Below are positions 25,771 to 35,883 of a stretch of 64,000 nucleotides of DNA, one piece after another. Source of the stretch: Myxococcus xanthus. GTDB lineage: Bacteria; Myxococcota; Myxococcia; Myxococcales; Myxococcaceae. Under the pieces are notes generated by a model. The model had not been told where the DNA came from and did no database searches. It saw only the letters and a list, made by a program, of their open reading frames with translations. Every line of letters begins with the position of its first letter. Within the stretch, counting starts at the first letter, position 1. The stretch spans positions 1-64,000 of the forward strand of contig NZ_FNOH01000010.1 of NCBI RefSeq assembly GCF_900106535.1. The letters are read 5' to 3'. The position numbers were made by a program, and so were the translations under genes.

Positions 25771-26508
25771 ATGGATTCGCTCATCCTCGATTCGAATACC
25801 TGGCTGCTCGTTCTCACGGGCGCGGGAGTCTCCGCTGAAAGCGGAGTTCCCACCTTCCGCGGGATGAGCGGACTCTGGGAGGACCAACCCGTGGAGGCCG
25901 TGGCGTCGCCCGAGGGCTTCCGGAAGGACCCGGCGCTGGTGTGGCGCTTCTATTCGGAGCGCCGCAAGGCCGCCGCCGCCGTCCACCCCAACCCGGGCCA
26001 CGAGGCGCTCGTCGCCTGGGAACGCCACCTGGGGGACCGCTTCCTGCTCGCCACCCAGAACGTCGATGGCCTGCACACGCGCGCTGGAAGTCAGCGGGTG
26101 GTGGAGATGCACGGCAACCTCTTCAAGACGCGCTGCAGCCGCTGCGGGCGGCCCCCGTTCGAGGACGCCACCGTGTACCCCGCAGGGGCGGTGCCCGAGT
26201 GCGACGCGTGTGGAAAGCTGCTGCGGCCCCACATCGTCTGGTTCGGCGAATACCTGGACCCGGCGGACATCCAGCGCATCGAGGACTTCTCGCTGCGGGC
26301 CGCCACTTCGGGTGGACGCTTCGTCTTTCTGGCGGCGGGGACCTCTGGCGCCGTGTACCCGGCCGCTGGAATCGTGGACCAGGTGCGCAAGGCGGGCGGG
26401 AAGACGTGGCTCGTCAACCTGGACCCGGCGGAGAACTCCAACCGCTTCGAGCACCGCATCGTGGACAAGAGCGGGGAAGTCCTCCCGACCCTCGCGAAGC
26501 TCGCCTGA
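25771..26508 (+). CDS. cobB: NAD-dependent protein deacylase, Sir2 family, class III
   Basis: 245 aa. The NAD site is GAGVSAESGVPTFRG (residues 17-31), then TQNVDGLHTRAG and the catalytic histidine in VEMHGNLF. The zinc module has CSRCG and CDACG. FYSERR carries the Tyr-x2-Arg pair that marks class III sirtuins, which bind acyl carboxylates and remove succinyl or malonyl groups from lysine. The symbol follows the E. coli homologue; the substrate is inferred from that motif. Confidence 0.92.
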   Translation: MDSLILDSNTWLLVLTGAGVSAESGVPTFRGMSGLWEDQPVEAVASPEGFRKDPALVWRFYSERRKAAAAVHPNPGHEALVAWERHLGDRFLLATQNVDGLHTRAGSQRVVEMHGNLFKTRCSRCGRPPFEDATVYPAGAVPECDACGKLLRPHIVWFGEYLDPADIQRIEDFSLRAATSGGRFVFLAAGTSGAVYPAAGIVDQVRKAGGKTWLVNLDPAENSNRFEHRIVDKSGEVLPTLAKLA

Positions 26509-26564
26509 CGCGGGGGGCGGAAGGACAGGGGGCACCGCGGTGCTTCCGCGTGCCCCCGTAGCGA

Positions 26565-28259
26565 CTATTCGAAGACGGAGATGTCAGGCCCGGACGGGCT
26601 CGCCGGCTTCGGCGGGGGGCGCGGCGAACGCCCGGGGGCCGCGGCTCGCACGGGCTCCAGCACCACGTTCGCCGACTGCGTATCCCCGGCCACCCGGCGC
26701 AGGTTGAGCGTGAGCTCCTTGTCCTGGTGCCCCGGCAAGCGGAAGCTGAACGAGTGCACCTTGTCGCGGCGGAGCTGGAGCTTCGTGGGCGTGGTGCCCA
26801 CCATCTCCTCGCCTTCGTAGATGGATGCGCCGGACGGCGTCGAATCGAGGCTCACCGTGAGGACGGACGCCTCCTCGGGCGTTCCCGTCGTGCCGGTCGC
26901 GGTCTGCGTCGTCGCTGGTGGAGCGTCGCGGGGGACGTTCACCACCACCGGCGTCGCGGGGGCGCTGCCGCCCGGTTTGCCCAGGACCACGGCCGCGCCA
27001 ATGCCCAGCAGGACCAGCGGCACGGCGACCAGGGCCACCTTCTTGCCGGTGGACATGCCCTCCGGCTCGGGAGGCGGGGGCGGAGGAGGCGGCGCGGACC
27101 GGGACGTCTGCGAGCGGACGCGGCTGGGAGAGGACGACGAGCCGCTCGCGCCGCCCTGGGGCCTGGCGACGACGACGTTGGAGGGCGTGGCGCCTCGGCC
27201 CAGGCTCGGCGCGGCGCCCACCCGCGAGGAGCGGATGCCGCTCTGGCTCCCCTGACGGCTGGAACGGCTGCGGCTGTTGCTGCCGCGCTCGCTGGCGCTG
27301 GGGACGCCGCCGCTCGGCATGGCGTCGAGCTCCTCGGAGGTGAGGTCCGCCACGGTGTCCAGCATCGCGTCGATGAACTCCTGCGCGTTCTGGTACCGGT
27401 CCTCCTTCTCCGGGGCGAGCGCCTTCTTGAAGAAGGCATCCAGCGCGGCTGGCACGGGGGCGCCCTGGCGCTTGGTGTTGACGGCGGGCACCGCCTGGGT
27501 GAGCGACGCCGTCAGCGCCTTGCGCACCGTGTTCGCGCCGAAGGGCGAGCTGCCGGTGAGGCAGAAGTAGAGCACGCCGGCCATGGAGTAGAGGTCGGAG
27601 CGCTGGTCCACGGACTCGCCGCCGGCCTGCTCGGGCGGCATGTACTGGGGCGTGCCCAGCACCTGTCCGGTCGAGGTGAGCTGCTCCTCCTCCTCGGACT
27701 CCATGGCCTTCACCAGCCCGAAGTCCAGCACCTTGACGAAGTCCTGGCCGCTGAGCTGCTGCACCATGATGTTGTGTGGCTTCAGGTCGCGGTGGACACA
27801 ACCCTCCGCGTGCGCGTGCGCCAGGCCCTGGGACGCCTGCTCCACGAGGCTCAAGGCCCGTCGCAGGGACATGGGGCCCTGGCGCTTCACCGTCTCCTTC
27901 AGGCTTTCGCCTTCCAGGAGCTCCATCACGTAGTAGCAGGTGCCGTCCGGCGACCGGCCGAAGTCGAAGATGGTGATGACGTTGGGGTGCCGCAGTCGGC
28001 TGGCGAGCTCCGCCTCCCGGCGAAAGCGCTCGAAGAACTGGGGGGCGGCGGCCAGCGACGGGTTGAGCGTCTTCACCGCCACCGGGCGTTGCACGGACGT
28101 CTGGGTGGCGCGGAACACCATGCCCATGCCGCCCTGGCCCAGGACGCTTTCGATTTTATAACGGCCGTCGAGCACCTGGCCGAGGAGCTGGAGGCCCTGG
28201 CCTGAACAGAGGTGGTCGACGCCGTCGGTGCTTCCGCAATGGGGACAGGGGGCAGCCAT
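26565..28259 (-). CDS. Membrane Ser/Thr protein kinase with PEGA domain
   Basis: 564 aa from ATG 28259. The N terminus has a small Cys/His knuckle (CPHCG ... HLC). The kinase domain runs from about residue 33 to 300: GQGGMGMVFRA glycine loop, VAVKTL lysine, HRDLKPHNIM catalytic loop, DFGL, and the GTPQYMPPEQ activation segment. A Ser/Arg-rich linker and poly-Pro stretch precede one helix (VALVAVPLVLLGIGAAVVLG). A C-terminal PEGA domain (VSLDSTPSGASIYEGEEMVG) is probably periplasmic. Typical myxobacterial Hanks kinase; divergent from the ABC-F gene. Confidence 0.92.
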   Translation of the reverse strand: MAAPCPHCGSTDGVDHLCSGQGLQLLGQVLDGRYKIESVLGQGGMGMVFRATQTSVQRPVAVKTLNPSLAAAPQFFERFRREAELASRLRHPNVITIFDFGRSPDGTCYYVMELLEGESLKETVKRQGPMSLRRALSLVEQASQGLAHAHAEGCVHRDLKPHNIMVQQLSGQDFVKVLDFGLVKAMESEEEEQLTSTGQVLGTPQYMPPEQAGGESVDQRSDLYSMAGVLYFCLTGSSPFGANTVRKALTASLTQAVPAVNTKRQGAPVPAALDAFFKKALAPEKEDRYQNAQEFIDAMLDTVADLTSEELDAMPSGGVPSASERGSNSRSRSSRQGSQSGIRSSRVGAAPSLGRGATPSNVVVARPQGGASGSSSSPSRVRSQTSRSAPPPPPPPPEPEGMSTGKKVALVAVPLVLLGIGAAVVLGKPGGSAPATPVVVNVPRDAPPATTQTATGTTGTPEEASVLTVSLDSTPSGASIYEGEEMVGTTPTKLQLRRDKVHSFSFRLPGHQDKELTLNLRRVAGDTQSANVVLEPVRAAAPGRSPRPPPKPASPSGPDISVFE

Positions 28260-28381
28260 GTGGGGCCAGAGTATAGACAGGCCCCGGCCCAACCCGGAAA
28301 GCCCCTGTAGGGCCCCAGAGCGAACGGGCGGGCACATCCGACATTCCCGAGGGGCTCGCGGGCTGTTACATCCCCGGCGCC

Positions 28382-30355
28382 ATGAGCCTCGTCATCGCCC
28401 AGGACCTCTGTCTCTCCTACGGAAAGAAGGTCCTCTTCGATCAGGACAGTTTCACACTGGGTCCCAGGGACCGGGTGGGCCTCGTAGGGGCCAACGGGAC
28501 GGGTAAGAGCTCGCTGATGAAAATCCTGGCGGGCGTGTCCCAGGCCGACTCGGGGACGGTGCAATACAGCCGCAAGGCCCGAGCGGGCTACCTGCCGCAG
28601 GAAATCGCCGGGTTGCCGGATGGCACCGTGGTGGAGGCGGTGATGAGCACCGTGCCCGGCCGCGATGCCATGGAGGCGCGCCTCAAGGAGACGGAGGCTG
28701 CGCTCGCCGCCGCCACGGACGAGGAGGACCAGCTGGAGCTGTCCCAGTCCCTGGCGGACCTGCATGCGGAGCTGGACGACTTCGAGAACCGCTACGGCCG
28801 CCACCACGCCGAGCGCATCCTCAAGGGTCTGGGCTTCCGCGACACGGACCTGGCCAAGCCCACCTCCGCGCTGTCCGGCGGCTGGCGGATGCGCGCGGCC
28901 CTGGCGGGACTGCTGCTCCAGGACCCCGACCTGCTCCTGTTGGACGAGCCCACCAACCACCTGGACGTGCCCACGCTCACGTGGTTCGACGACTTCATGC
29001 GCCGCTCCAACAAGGCGCTGGTGCTCATCTCCCACGACAAGGACTTCCTCAACCGGCAGATCAACCGGGTGGTGTCCCTGGAAGTGGAGGGCGTGCGCGA
29101 GTACGCGGGGAACTACGACGAATACAAGCGCCTGCGCGCGGAGGAGAAGGAGCTGTTGAGGGCCCGCGCCGAGAAGGTGGAGTCGCGCCGCGCGGAGCTG
29201 CAGGGCTTCATCGACCGCTTCGGCGCCAAGGCCACCAAGGCGCGTCAGGCCCAGAGCCGCGCCAAGATGTTGGAGAAGCTGGAGAAGGTGCAGGTCCTGG
29301 AGGAGCGGACGTCGATGAAGTTCCGCTTCCCCGAGGTCGAGCGGAGCGGGCGCGACGTGGTGACGCTGGAGGGCATCACCAAACGGTACGGCGCGCAGAC
29401 CATCTACGACGGCCTCACCGGGCGCGTGGAGCGTGGGCAGCGCATCGCCGTGGTGGGCGCGAACGGCGCGGGCAAGACGACACTCCTGAAGATGGTCGCT
29501 GGCGAGCTGGCGCCGGACACCGGGACGGTGACGCTGGGGCACAACGTGGTGGTGGGCTATTACGCGCAGCACCACGCGGACAAGCTGAACCGGCAGAACA
29601 CCATCATCGAAGAGGTGCGCCCGCTGGCCGCGGACAAGCCGGAGAGCTACGTGCGCGGCGTGCTGGGCGCGTTCCTCTTCAGCGGCGATGAGGTGGAGAA
29701 GCCCATTGGCGTGCTGAGTGGTGGTGAGCGCGCGCGGGTGGCGCTGGCCAAGCTGTTGCTGGTGCCGTCCAACTTCCTGCTGATGGACGAGCCCACCAAC
29801 CACCTGGACCTGGACTCGGCCGAGATGCTGATTGAAGCGCTGAAGGGCTACGGCGGCACGTTGCTGTTCGTCAGCCACAGCCGGAGCTTCATCAACGGCC
29901 TGGCGTCGCACGTGTGGGAGGTCGCGGATGGGAAGCTCACGCCGCATCCGGGCAACCTGGACGACTACCTGTACCACCAGCAGAAGCTCCAGCAGGCGGC
30001 GGCGGAGGCCTCGGCCCTGGCGGCGGGCCAGGCGCGGGGTGAGAAGGTGGCCTCCGGGCCGATGACGGAGAAGGACCGCAAGCGGCTGGAGGCGGAGGCG
30101 CGCCAGCGCCGCAGCGTGGTGGAGGGGCCCCTCAAGAAGGAAATTGCGAAGCTGGAGGCGCGCATCGCCGAGGTGGAGGCCGGACAGAAGGAGCGCGAGG
30201 CGCAGCTCGCGGACCCGGCCCTCTACAACGACTTCGCGCGCGCCAAGCCGCTGATGGACACGCACCGCGCGAGCAAGGAGGAGCTGGAAGACCTCTATGC
30301 CCGCTGGGAGGCTGCGCAGGAGAAGCTGGCCGAGGCGTCCGCGTCACTGGGATGA
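28382..30355 (+). CDS. ABC-F family ATPase
   Basis: 657 aa with two ABC domains and no membrane helices. Walker A motifs are GANGTGKSS and GANGAGKTT; signature motifs LSGGW and LSGGE; Walker B segments end in DEPTNHLD. The inter-domain P-site tRNA-interaction linker is present (RAEEKELLRARAEKVESRRA), and the C-terminal about 130 residues form a charged coiled coil as in Uup/YheS. ABC-F proteins act on the ribosome E site. The exact subfamily cannot be fixed here. Confidence 0.93.
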   Translation: MSLVIAQDLCLSYGKKVLFDQDSFTLGPRDRVGLVGANGTGKSSLMKILAGVSQADSGTVQYSRKARAGYLPQEIAGLPDGTVVEAVMSTVPGRDAMEARLKETEAALAAATDEEDQLELSQSLADLHAELDDFENRYGRHHAERILKGLGFRDTDLAKPTSALSGGWRMRAALAGLLLQDPDLLLLDEPTNHLDVPTLTWFDDFMRRSNKALVLISHDKDFLNRQINRVVSLEVEGVREYAGNYDEYKRLRAEEKELLRARAEKVESRRAELQGFIDRFGAKATKARQAQSRAKMLEKLEKVQVLEERTSMKFRFPEVERSGRDVVTLEGITKRYGAQTIYDGLTGRVERGQRIAVVGANGAGKTTLLKMVAGELAPDTGTVTLGHNVVVGYYAQHHADKLNRQNTIIEEVRPLAADKPESYVRGVLGAFLFSGDEVEKPIGVLSGGERARVALAKLLLVPSNFLLMDEPTNHLDLDSAEMLIEALKGYGGTLLFVSHSRSFINGLASHVWEVADGKLTPHPGNLDDYLYHQQKLQQAAAEASALAAGQARGEKVASGPMTEKDRKRLEAEARQRRSVVEGPLKKEIAKLEARIAEVEAGQKEREAQLADPALYNDFARAKPLMDTHRASKEELEDLYARWEAAQEKLAEASASLG

Positions 30356-30378
30356 GGGCCGCGCGGCGCTCGCCCGGC

Positions 30379-31041
30379 TCATCGGGTGAGCATCCGGTGG
30401 AGCAGCCACATCAAGCCCTCGGAGGCGTACCCGGCCAGGTTGAAGGTCTGGCCTCCGCGCCGGGTGGGGACGAACATCGGGATGTCATGGCTGCTGAACG
30501 TTTCCCTGTAGGGGGTGGCGCCACTGGGCGCGCAGCTCCCGCAGTAGAGGCGCTCCTCCGCGACGAAGCCGTGCTCCAGCCGGAGCTTGCGCCGGCACGC
30601 GGTACAGCAGGGGGGCCCTTCGAGCCGCACCGTGGCGCGGGCATCCAGCGGCTCATCGCGGTACGTCTCCACGGCGTCTTGCAGTTGCTGGAGCTCGCCC
30701 TCATCCAGGGCCACGCCCGCGCAGCCCGAGCACACCTCCATGGTGACCCCGAACACCTCCACCACGGGCAGGGGTGCGCGGCCACAGCGTGGACACGTGG
30801 GCGCGCGGGTGCCGCAGTGTGTGCACTCCGGGACGAACTGGAGCTCGCCCTGACAGCCCTTGCAGCAGCCTGGGCGGTTCTTCGCGCGTCGCAGGAGCGC
30901 GTCCGACACGGAGCCGCCCATGACTTTCGTGAGCGCTTCGCCCTCGAACCACACCGCGCCGCACGCGCCACATGTCTCCAGGGGAAGCTCACTGCTGGGC
31001 GTGAGCTGCATCGAGTTCTGGCAGAAGGGGCATGCGCTCAT
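30379..31041 (-). CDS. Multi-zinc-ribbon protein with eight CxxC knuckles
   Basis: 220 aa. Eight CxxC motifs (CPFC, CGAC, CKGC, CTHC, CPRC, CSGC, CTAC, CGSC) can form four zinc ribbons in series. The CGACGAVWFEGEAL and CSGCAGVALDEGEL units resemble the zf-TFIIB family. The C-terminal 50 residues are non-ribbon, with a short amphipathic end (GLMWLLHRML). It is convergent with the ABC-F gene, 23 bp apart. Function unknown; nucleic-acid or protein binding is likely for such ribbons. Confidence 0.8.
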   Translation of the reverse strand: MSACPFCQNSMQLTPSSELPLETCGACGAVWFEGEALTKVMGGSVSDALLRRAKNRPGCCKGCQGELQFVPECTHCGTRAPTCPRCGRAPLPVVEVFGVTMEVCSGCAGVALDEGELQQLQDAVETYRDEPLDARATVRLEGPPCCTACRRKLRLEHGFVAEERLYCGSCAPSGATPYRETFSSHDIPMFVPTRRGGQTFNLAGYASEGLMWLLHRMLTR

Positions 31042-31126
31042 GGGGATGACCTATAGGCGCTCTCCCCCAGGGGCGAAAGCAGCAATGTCTGGAAGGTGCG
31101 TTCCCCAGGTGCACCGCCCGGTGTCG

Positions 31127-33370
31127 CTACGCGCGGAGCCGCTTGCGGCGCTCCCGCTTGGCGCGGCCGTCCACATGCGATGGCTTGCCCGCATCACGCA
31201 GTTCGTCGGACACGGGCAATGACTGCGACGGCCGCTTCCCGGCGGGCAGGCCGTCCACGGAGCTGGCCTCCGCGGGTGGCTGCTCGGTGGGGAGGGCGGG
31301 GAGGCGGATGACGAACGTGGTGCCCTCGCCCATCTTGCTTTGCACGGAGATGCTGCCGCCGTGGTTCTTCACGATGCGTTGGCAGATGGCCAGCCCCAGG
31401 CCGGTGCCTTTCTGCTTCGTCGTGTAGAACGGCACGAAGATGTGCGGGTGCTGGTCCGAAGGAATGCCGGGCCCGTTGTCGGACACCCGCACCTCTACGA
31501 ACTCGGCGCCGGCGCTGCGCAGCTCACCGAAGCGCTCCGGCTTCTCCGTGCGCACGCTGATGCGGCCCTCGCGCGTCTCGAGCGCCTGCACGGCGTTCTG
31601 CACCAGGTTGATGAGCACCTGCTTGAGCTGCTCCGCGTCGCCGTCCACGCGCGGCAGCATCAAGTCCAACTCCACGGCCAGGTGGAGGTTGGATGGCACG
31701 TCGTTCTGGATGAGCCGCATGGTGCGCGTGACCACCTCGTTGAGGTCGGTGGTGCCAAAGCTCTGCTTCAGCGGGCGCGCGTAGTCGAGGAACGCCGTCA
31801 CCACGCCGTTGAGCCGGTTGACCTCCTCGACGATGACTTCGAGGAACTCGGCGTCTTCGCCCTGGTAGTGCACCGGGTCCAGGCACTGCGCCGCGCCCTT
31901 GATGGCGCCCAGCGGATTGCGAATCTCATGCGCGAGACCCGCCGCCATCTCACCCAGCGCGGCCAGGCGGTCCCGCTCGCGAATCTTCTCGTAGAGCTTG
32001 GAGTTCTCCAGCACCGTCGCCAGCCGCTCCGCCACCTCCAGGATGATGGCGATTTCGTCGGACGCGAAGGCCTCCGGCACCCGTTCGTCCCACAGGTTGA
32101 GGAACCCGATGACGCGGTCATTGCCCATCAGCGGCACGGCGATGCCAGCCTTCACCTGCACCAGCGCCGTGCGCGTGTCGTTGAGCCGCTTGAGCTCGTC
32201 CCGGTAGCGCTTGCCCTCCACCGCCTGCAGCCGCATGGTGGCCATGCGGCGCTCCACGTTCTCTCGCAGCACCGCCTTCTGTCCGCTGGCCGCCGCGAAG
32301 AGGAGGCCGCGTGCCACCGCCGTGTCCAGGAAGGCCACCGGCAGCGGGCCGCGTGAGTCCAGCAGCCGGTACCCGGGCCGGTCCTCCGCCAGCAGGTACA
32401 CGGAGGCGTGCGTGACGCGGCCCGTCTCGTGGAGCGTGTCCAGCACCAGCCGGGCCAGCTCGGAAATCTCGATGACATTCGCGATGCGCACGCGCAGCGC
32501 GCCCAGCGAGTCCAGGAGGGCGAAGCGCTCGCGGAAGAAGATGCGCACCACCATCTCCTCCACCTTCACCTTCAGCGGCTCCAGCAGGATGAGGATGACG
32601 AACGCAGCCACCACCGTGTTGAAGAGGAAGAGGCCGGTGTTCTCCTTGCCCCACGCCGTCAGCACCGTGAAGACGGCGGCCAGGATGCTGGCCAGCACCG
32701 TCTGCGAGGCAATCTTGCCCAGCAGCTCGTGCAGGTCCATCAGCCGCAGGCGCAGCAGCGTGTGGGCCAGGAAGAACAGGTACAGCGTGGAGAAGACCGA
32801 CCCCAGCGTGGGGAAGGGGATGCCGAAGCTGACCAGGAAATCCAGCGCGGAGAAGAGGATGGCCGCGCCCGCGCCACTGGCCAGATACGCCAGCCGGAAC
32901 TTCTCGATGCGCGACTCCGTGGTGCGGACCCGGTGGAGCAGCAATGAACCGTAGGTCAGCAGCGTGCCCAGCACCCACACGCCCATGCCCACCCGGGCCC
33001 AGAGCTTGTCGGCCAGGGGGGTGACAGCCACGGTCAGCCCCAGGACGGCGGACAGCAGGGCGAGCCGGCGGCCCACCAGGTTCGTCCCCTTGCTGACCCC
33101 CAGGAACTCCAGGAAGAAGGCTACGGCCGCGCCCGGCACCAGGGAACCCACCAGGATGGTGGCGCCCACGAAGATGCGGGATGTCCACGGGTAGTCGCCG
33201 GCCGGGAAGACGCTGTGAAAGAAGAGCGAAAGGTAGTAGCCGGCCACCGTCAGCGCGAAGACGGAGTACAGCGTCAGTACCCTGGGCCTGCCGGGCCGCA
33301 GCAACATGGACACGCCCAGGGCGAGCCCGATGATGGATGCCAGCAGCGCGCTCTGTGTCCGGATGTCCAT
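31127..33370 (-). CDS. Membrane sensor histidine kinase with GAF domain
   Basis: 747 aa. About eight N-terminal hydrophobic segments (residues 5-270) form a 7TM-like sensor. A GAF domain (about 300-455) follows. The phosphoacceptor helix LGEMAAGLAHEIRNPLGA carries H481. The catalytic domain has the N box (INLVQNAVQAL), DNGPGIP and GTGLGLAICQRIV. A basic tail ends the protein. No response regulator gene is adjacent, so it is an orphan kinase, common in myxobacteria. Confidence 0.92.
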   Translation of the reverse strand: MDIRTQSALLASIIGLALGVSMLLRPGRPRVLTLYSVFALTVAGYYLSLFFHSVFPAGDYPWTSRIFVGATILVGSLVPGAAVAFFLEFLGVSKGTNLVGRRLALLSAVLGLTVAVTPLADKLWARVGMGVWVLGTLLTYGSLLLHRVRTTESRIEKFRLAYLASGAGAAILFSALDFLVSFGIPFPTLGSVFSTLYLFFLAHTLLRLRLMDLHELLGKIASQTVLASILAAVFTVLTAWGKENTGLFLFNTVVAAFVILILLEPLKVKVEEMVVRIFFRERFALLDSLGALRVRIANVIEISELARLVLDTLHETGRVTHASVYLLAEDRPGYRLLDSRGPLPVAFLDTAVARGLLFAAASGQKAVLRENVERRMATMRLQAVEGKRYRDELKRLNDTRTALVQVKAGIAVPLMGNDRVIGFLNLWDERVPEAFASDEIAIILEVAERLATVLENSKLYEKIRERDRLAALGEMAAGLAHEIRNPLGAIKGAAQCLDPVHYQGEDAEFLEVIVEEVNRLNGVVTAFLDYARPLKQSFGTTDLNEVVTRTMRLIQNDVPSNLHLAVELDLMLPRVDGDAEQLKQVLINLVQNAVQALETREGRISVRTEKPERFGELRSAGAEFVEVRVSDNGPGIPSDQHPHIFVPFYTTKQKGTGLGLAICQRIVKNHGGSISVQSKMGEGTTFVIRLPALPTEQPPAEASSVDGLPAGKRPSQSLPVSDELRDAGKPSHVDGRAKRERRKRLRA

Positions 33371-33477
33371 GAGGAGGCGGACAGTCTAACCTGTGTCAGC
33401 CTCCGGAAATTTTCCATGACCTGCCGGTTGTCCTGGGGCGAGCCCGCGCGCATCTCCCTGGGACCCAGCCCCCGCGT

Positions 33478-35883
33478 ATGAAGCCCTTCCTTTCCAAGCT
33501 CGCCGTCGCCGCCTCCGCGCTCCTGATGACCGCGCAGGCACCCGCCCCGAAGGCGGTTTCGTCCACCCCGGCCGAGCCCGAGGCGTCCGAAGCGCCGGCC
33601 CAGCACCCCAGCAACGCGCCTTCAGAGGCGCAGTTGTCGCCCCCTCCCGACTCGGAGAAGGCGCCGCTTCCGGTGGGCTACGTGGAGGTGCTCAACCCCG
33701 CCTTCCCCAATGCCGCGCCGCCCACACCGGTGGTGCACCGGGGCCGCCGCTACGCGCTGGAGGACCTGGCGCCTTACTTCGGCGAGGGCAAGAAGAAGGA
33801 GGCCCGTGACGCGTTCGACCGTGGACAGTACACGCGCGCCCGCGAGCTGCTGAAGGACGAGGGCGACAGCCCGCCGGTGCGCTACCTGCGCGCCCTGGCC
33901 GCCGTCCGCGCCGGCGATGACGCGTCCGCCGCCAAGGAATTCGCCGCGCTGGTCCCGGACTATCCCGCGCTGAAGGACCGCTGCCTGACGCATGGCGGCG
34001 TGGCGCTGGAGAGCCTGCGCCGCTTCGATGAGGCCGCGGTGCTGCTGGAGCAGGTGCCACCCGAGTCCAAGCTGTACGTGGACGCGCGGCTGGCCCTGTC
34101 GCGCGTGCTGCGCAAGAAGAAGGACGCGGCGGGCGCCATGGCCGCGCTGGAGCCGCTCACGTCGCGCGCGGCGCCCAGCTGGGGCCGCAACGTGGGCGCC
34201 GAGGCGCTGATGGCCATCGCCGACATCGCCGCGGAGAAGAAGGACAAGGCCGCCGAGCGCGCCGCGCTGTGGCGCCTGTGGGCCGCGCACCCGCTGTCCG
34301 CCTTGTCGAAGCAGGCCGAGAAGCGCCTCAAGGGGCAGACGCCGCCCGTCGATGCGAGGGTGGGGCGTGGCGAGGCGCTGGTGGAGCTGCACCGGAACAA
34401 GGCCGGCCTGGAGCAGTTGGAGCCGCTGCTGCCGAAGCTGGCGCTTCCGGACCCGCTGGCCTGCCGCGCGCACTTCGCCTTCGGCAAGGGCATGCGCAAG
34501 GAGCGCCAGCACACGCGCGCCATCCAGGTGCTGACGCCCGTGGCGGAGAAGTGCCAGGACCGCGACCTGCTGGCGCGCGTGCTGTACGTGCTCGGCTCGT
34601 CGCGCTCCATCGTCGACCAGGCGCGGGGCACGGAGACCTACGAGCGGCTGGCGCGCGAGTTCCCGGACCACTCGTTCGCGGATGACGGCCTCTTCTACGC
34701 GGCCGACCTCTACCTGAAGACGGGCCGTCCGAAGGAGGCCATGGCCCGCCTGGACACGCTGGCCCGGCTGTACCCGCAGGGGGACTTCCTGGGCGAGGCG
34801 CTCTTCAAGGCGTTCTGGATTGCTCGCACCACGGGCGTGGAGGACTCCGGCCTGTCGTTCCTGGACCGCATCGAGGCGCAGTTCGCCAAGGCGGACGAGA
34901 GCTACGACGTGGAGCGCGCGCGCTACTGGCGGGCGCGGACGATGCAAGAGAAGGGCAACATCCAGGGCGCGGCGGAGCTGTTCGAGAAGCTCTCCGTGGA
35001 CCACCCGGCGACCTACTACGGGCTGATGGCGCGCTCGCAGCTGGCGAAGGTGGACCCGCCACGGCTGGAGAAGGTGTCCGCCGAAATCTTCGCCGTGCCC
35101 GAGGCCGCCAGCCCCTGGCCGCTGTTCGCCGGCCCCATGGGCGAGGACCCGCACTTCCGCGCGGGCGTGGAGCTGTACCGCCTGGGCTTCAAGGAAGCCG
35201 TGTCGTCCGAGATGCTGGCCGTCAACCGGACCAATCTGCCCGCGGAGTCCGTGCGCCTGCTGGTGCTGGTGCTGCACGAGGCCGGGGACGAGCGCTCCGC
35301 CCACGCGGTGGCGCGGCTCGCCCTGCGCAAGGACTTGAGCGGGCGCATCACTCCGGAGACGCGCGTGGTGTGGGAGGTGGCCTATCCCAACGCCTTCCGC
35401 GACAGCATCGAGAAGCACACCGCGGACGCGGGCGTGGAGCCGGACCTGCTCCAGGCGTTGATGCGGGAGGAGAGCGCGCTGGACCCCAAGGCGCTCTCGT
35501 GGGCGGGAGCGATGGGCCTCACCCAGTTGATGCCGTCCACCGCGAAGGGCGTGGCGCGCGAGCTGAAGCTCAAGCGCTTCAGCGTGGACCAGTTGCTCCA
35601 GCCCGACCTCAACATCCGCATGGGGGCCCACTATCTTGGCGGCTTGCTCAAGCGCTTCAACGGGCACACGCCCTATGCGGTGGGCAGCTACAACGCCGGT
35701 CCCGGCGCGGTGAATCGTTGGAGGTCCGACAGGCCGGACCTGGCGCTGGACGCATGGGTGGAGGAAATCCCCATCTCCGAGACACGCGGTTACATCAAGC
35801 GCGTGCTGCGCTCCTTCAACACGTACCAACTGCTGTACGGACGGGCGCCCAAGCTGCCGGTGCTCAAGAGCGCCGCGAAGTAG
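33478..35883 (+). CDS. Slt-type soluble lytic transglycosylase
   Basis: 801 aa. A signal peptide (LAVAASALLMTAQA) and a Pro/Ala-rich linker precede a long alpha-superhelical, TPR-like region (about 110-630) as in Slt70. The C-terminal SLT domain has the catalytic Glu in MREESALDPKALSWAGAMG, followed by LTQLMPSTA and GSYNAGPGAVNRW. It cleaves peptidoglycan glycan strands to 1,6-anhydro products in the periplasm. Divergent from the histidine-kinase gene, 107 bp apart. Confidence 0.92.
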   Translation: MKPFLSKLAVAASALLMTAQAPAPKAVSSTPAEPEASEAPAQHPSNAPSEAQLSPPPDSEKAPLPVGYVEVLNPAFPNAAPPTPVVHRGRRYALEDLAPYFGEGKKKEARDAFDRGQYTRARELLKDEGDSPPVRYLRALAAVRAGDDASAAKEFAALVPDYPALKDRCLTHGGVALESLRRFDEAAVLLEQVPPESKLYVDARLALSRVLRKKKDAAGAMAALEPLTSRAAPSWGRNVGAEALMAIADIAAEKKDKAAERAALWRLWAAHPLSALSKQAEKRLKGQTPPVDARVGRGEALVELHRNKAGLEQLEPLLPKLALPDPLACRAHFAFGKGMRKERQHTRAIQVLTPVAEKCQDRDLLARVLYVLGSSRSIVDQARGTETYERLAREFPDHSFADDGLFYAADLYLKTGRPKEAMARLDTLARLYPQGDFLGEALFKAFWIARTTGVEDSGLSFLDRIEAQFAKADESYDVERARYWRARTMQEKGNIQGAAELFEKLSVDHPATYYGLMARSQLAKVDPPRLEKVSAEIFAVPEAASPWPLFAGPMGEDPHFRAGVELYRLGFKEAVSSEMLAVNRTNLPAESVRLLVLVLHEAGDERSAHAVARLALRKDLSGRITPETRVVWEVAYPNAFRDSIEKHTADAGVEPDLLQALMREESALDPKALSWAGAMGLTQLMPSTAKGVARELKLKRFSVDQLLQPDLNIRMGAHYLGGLLKRFNGHTPYAVGSYNAGPGAVNRWRSDRPDLALDAWVEEIPISETRGYIKRVLRSFNTYQLLYGRAPKLPVLKSAAK

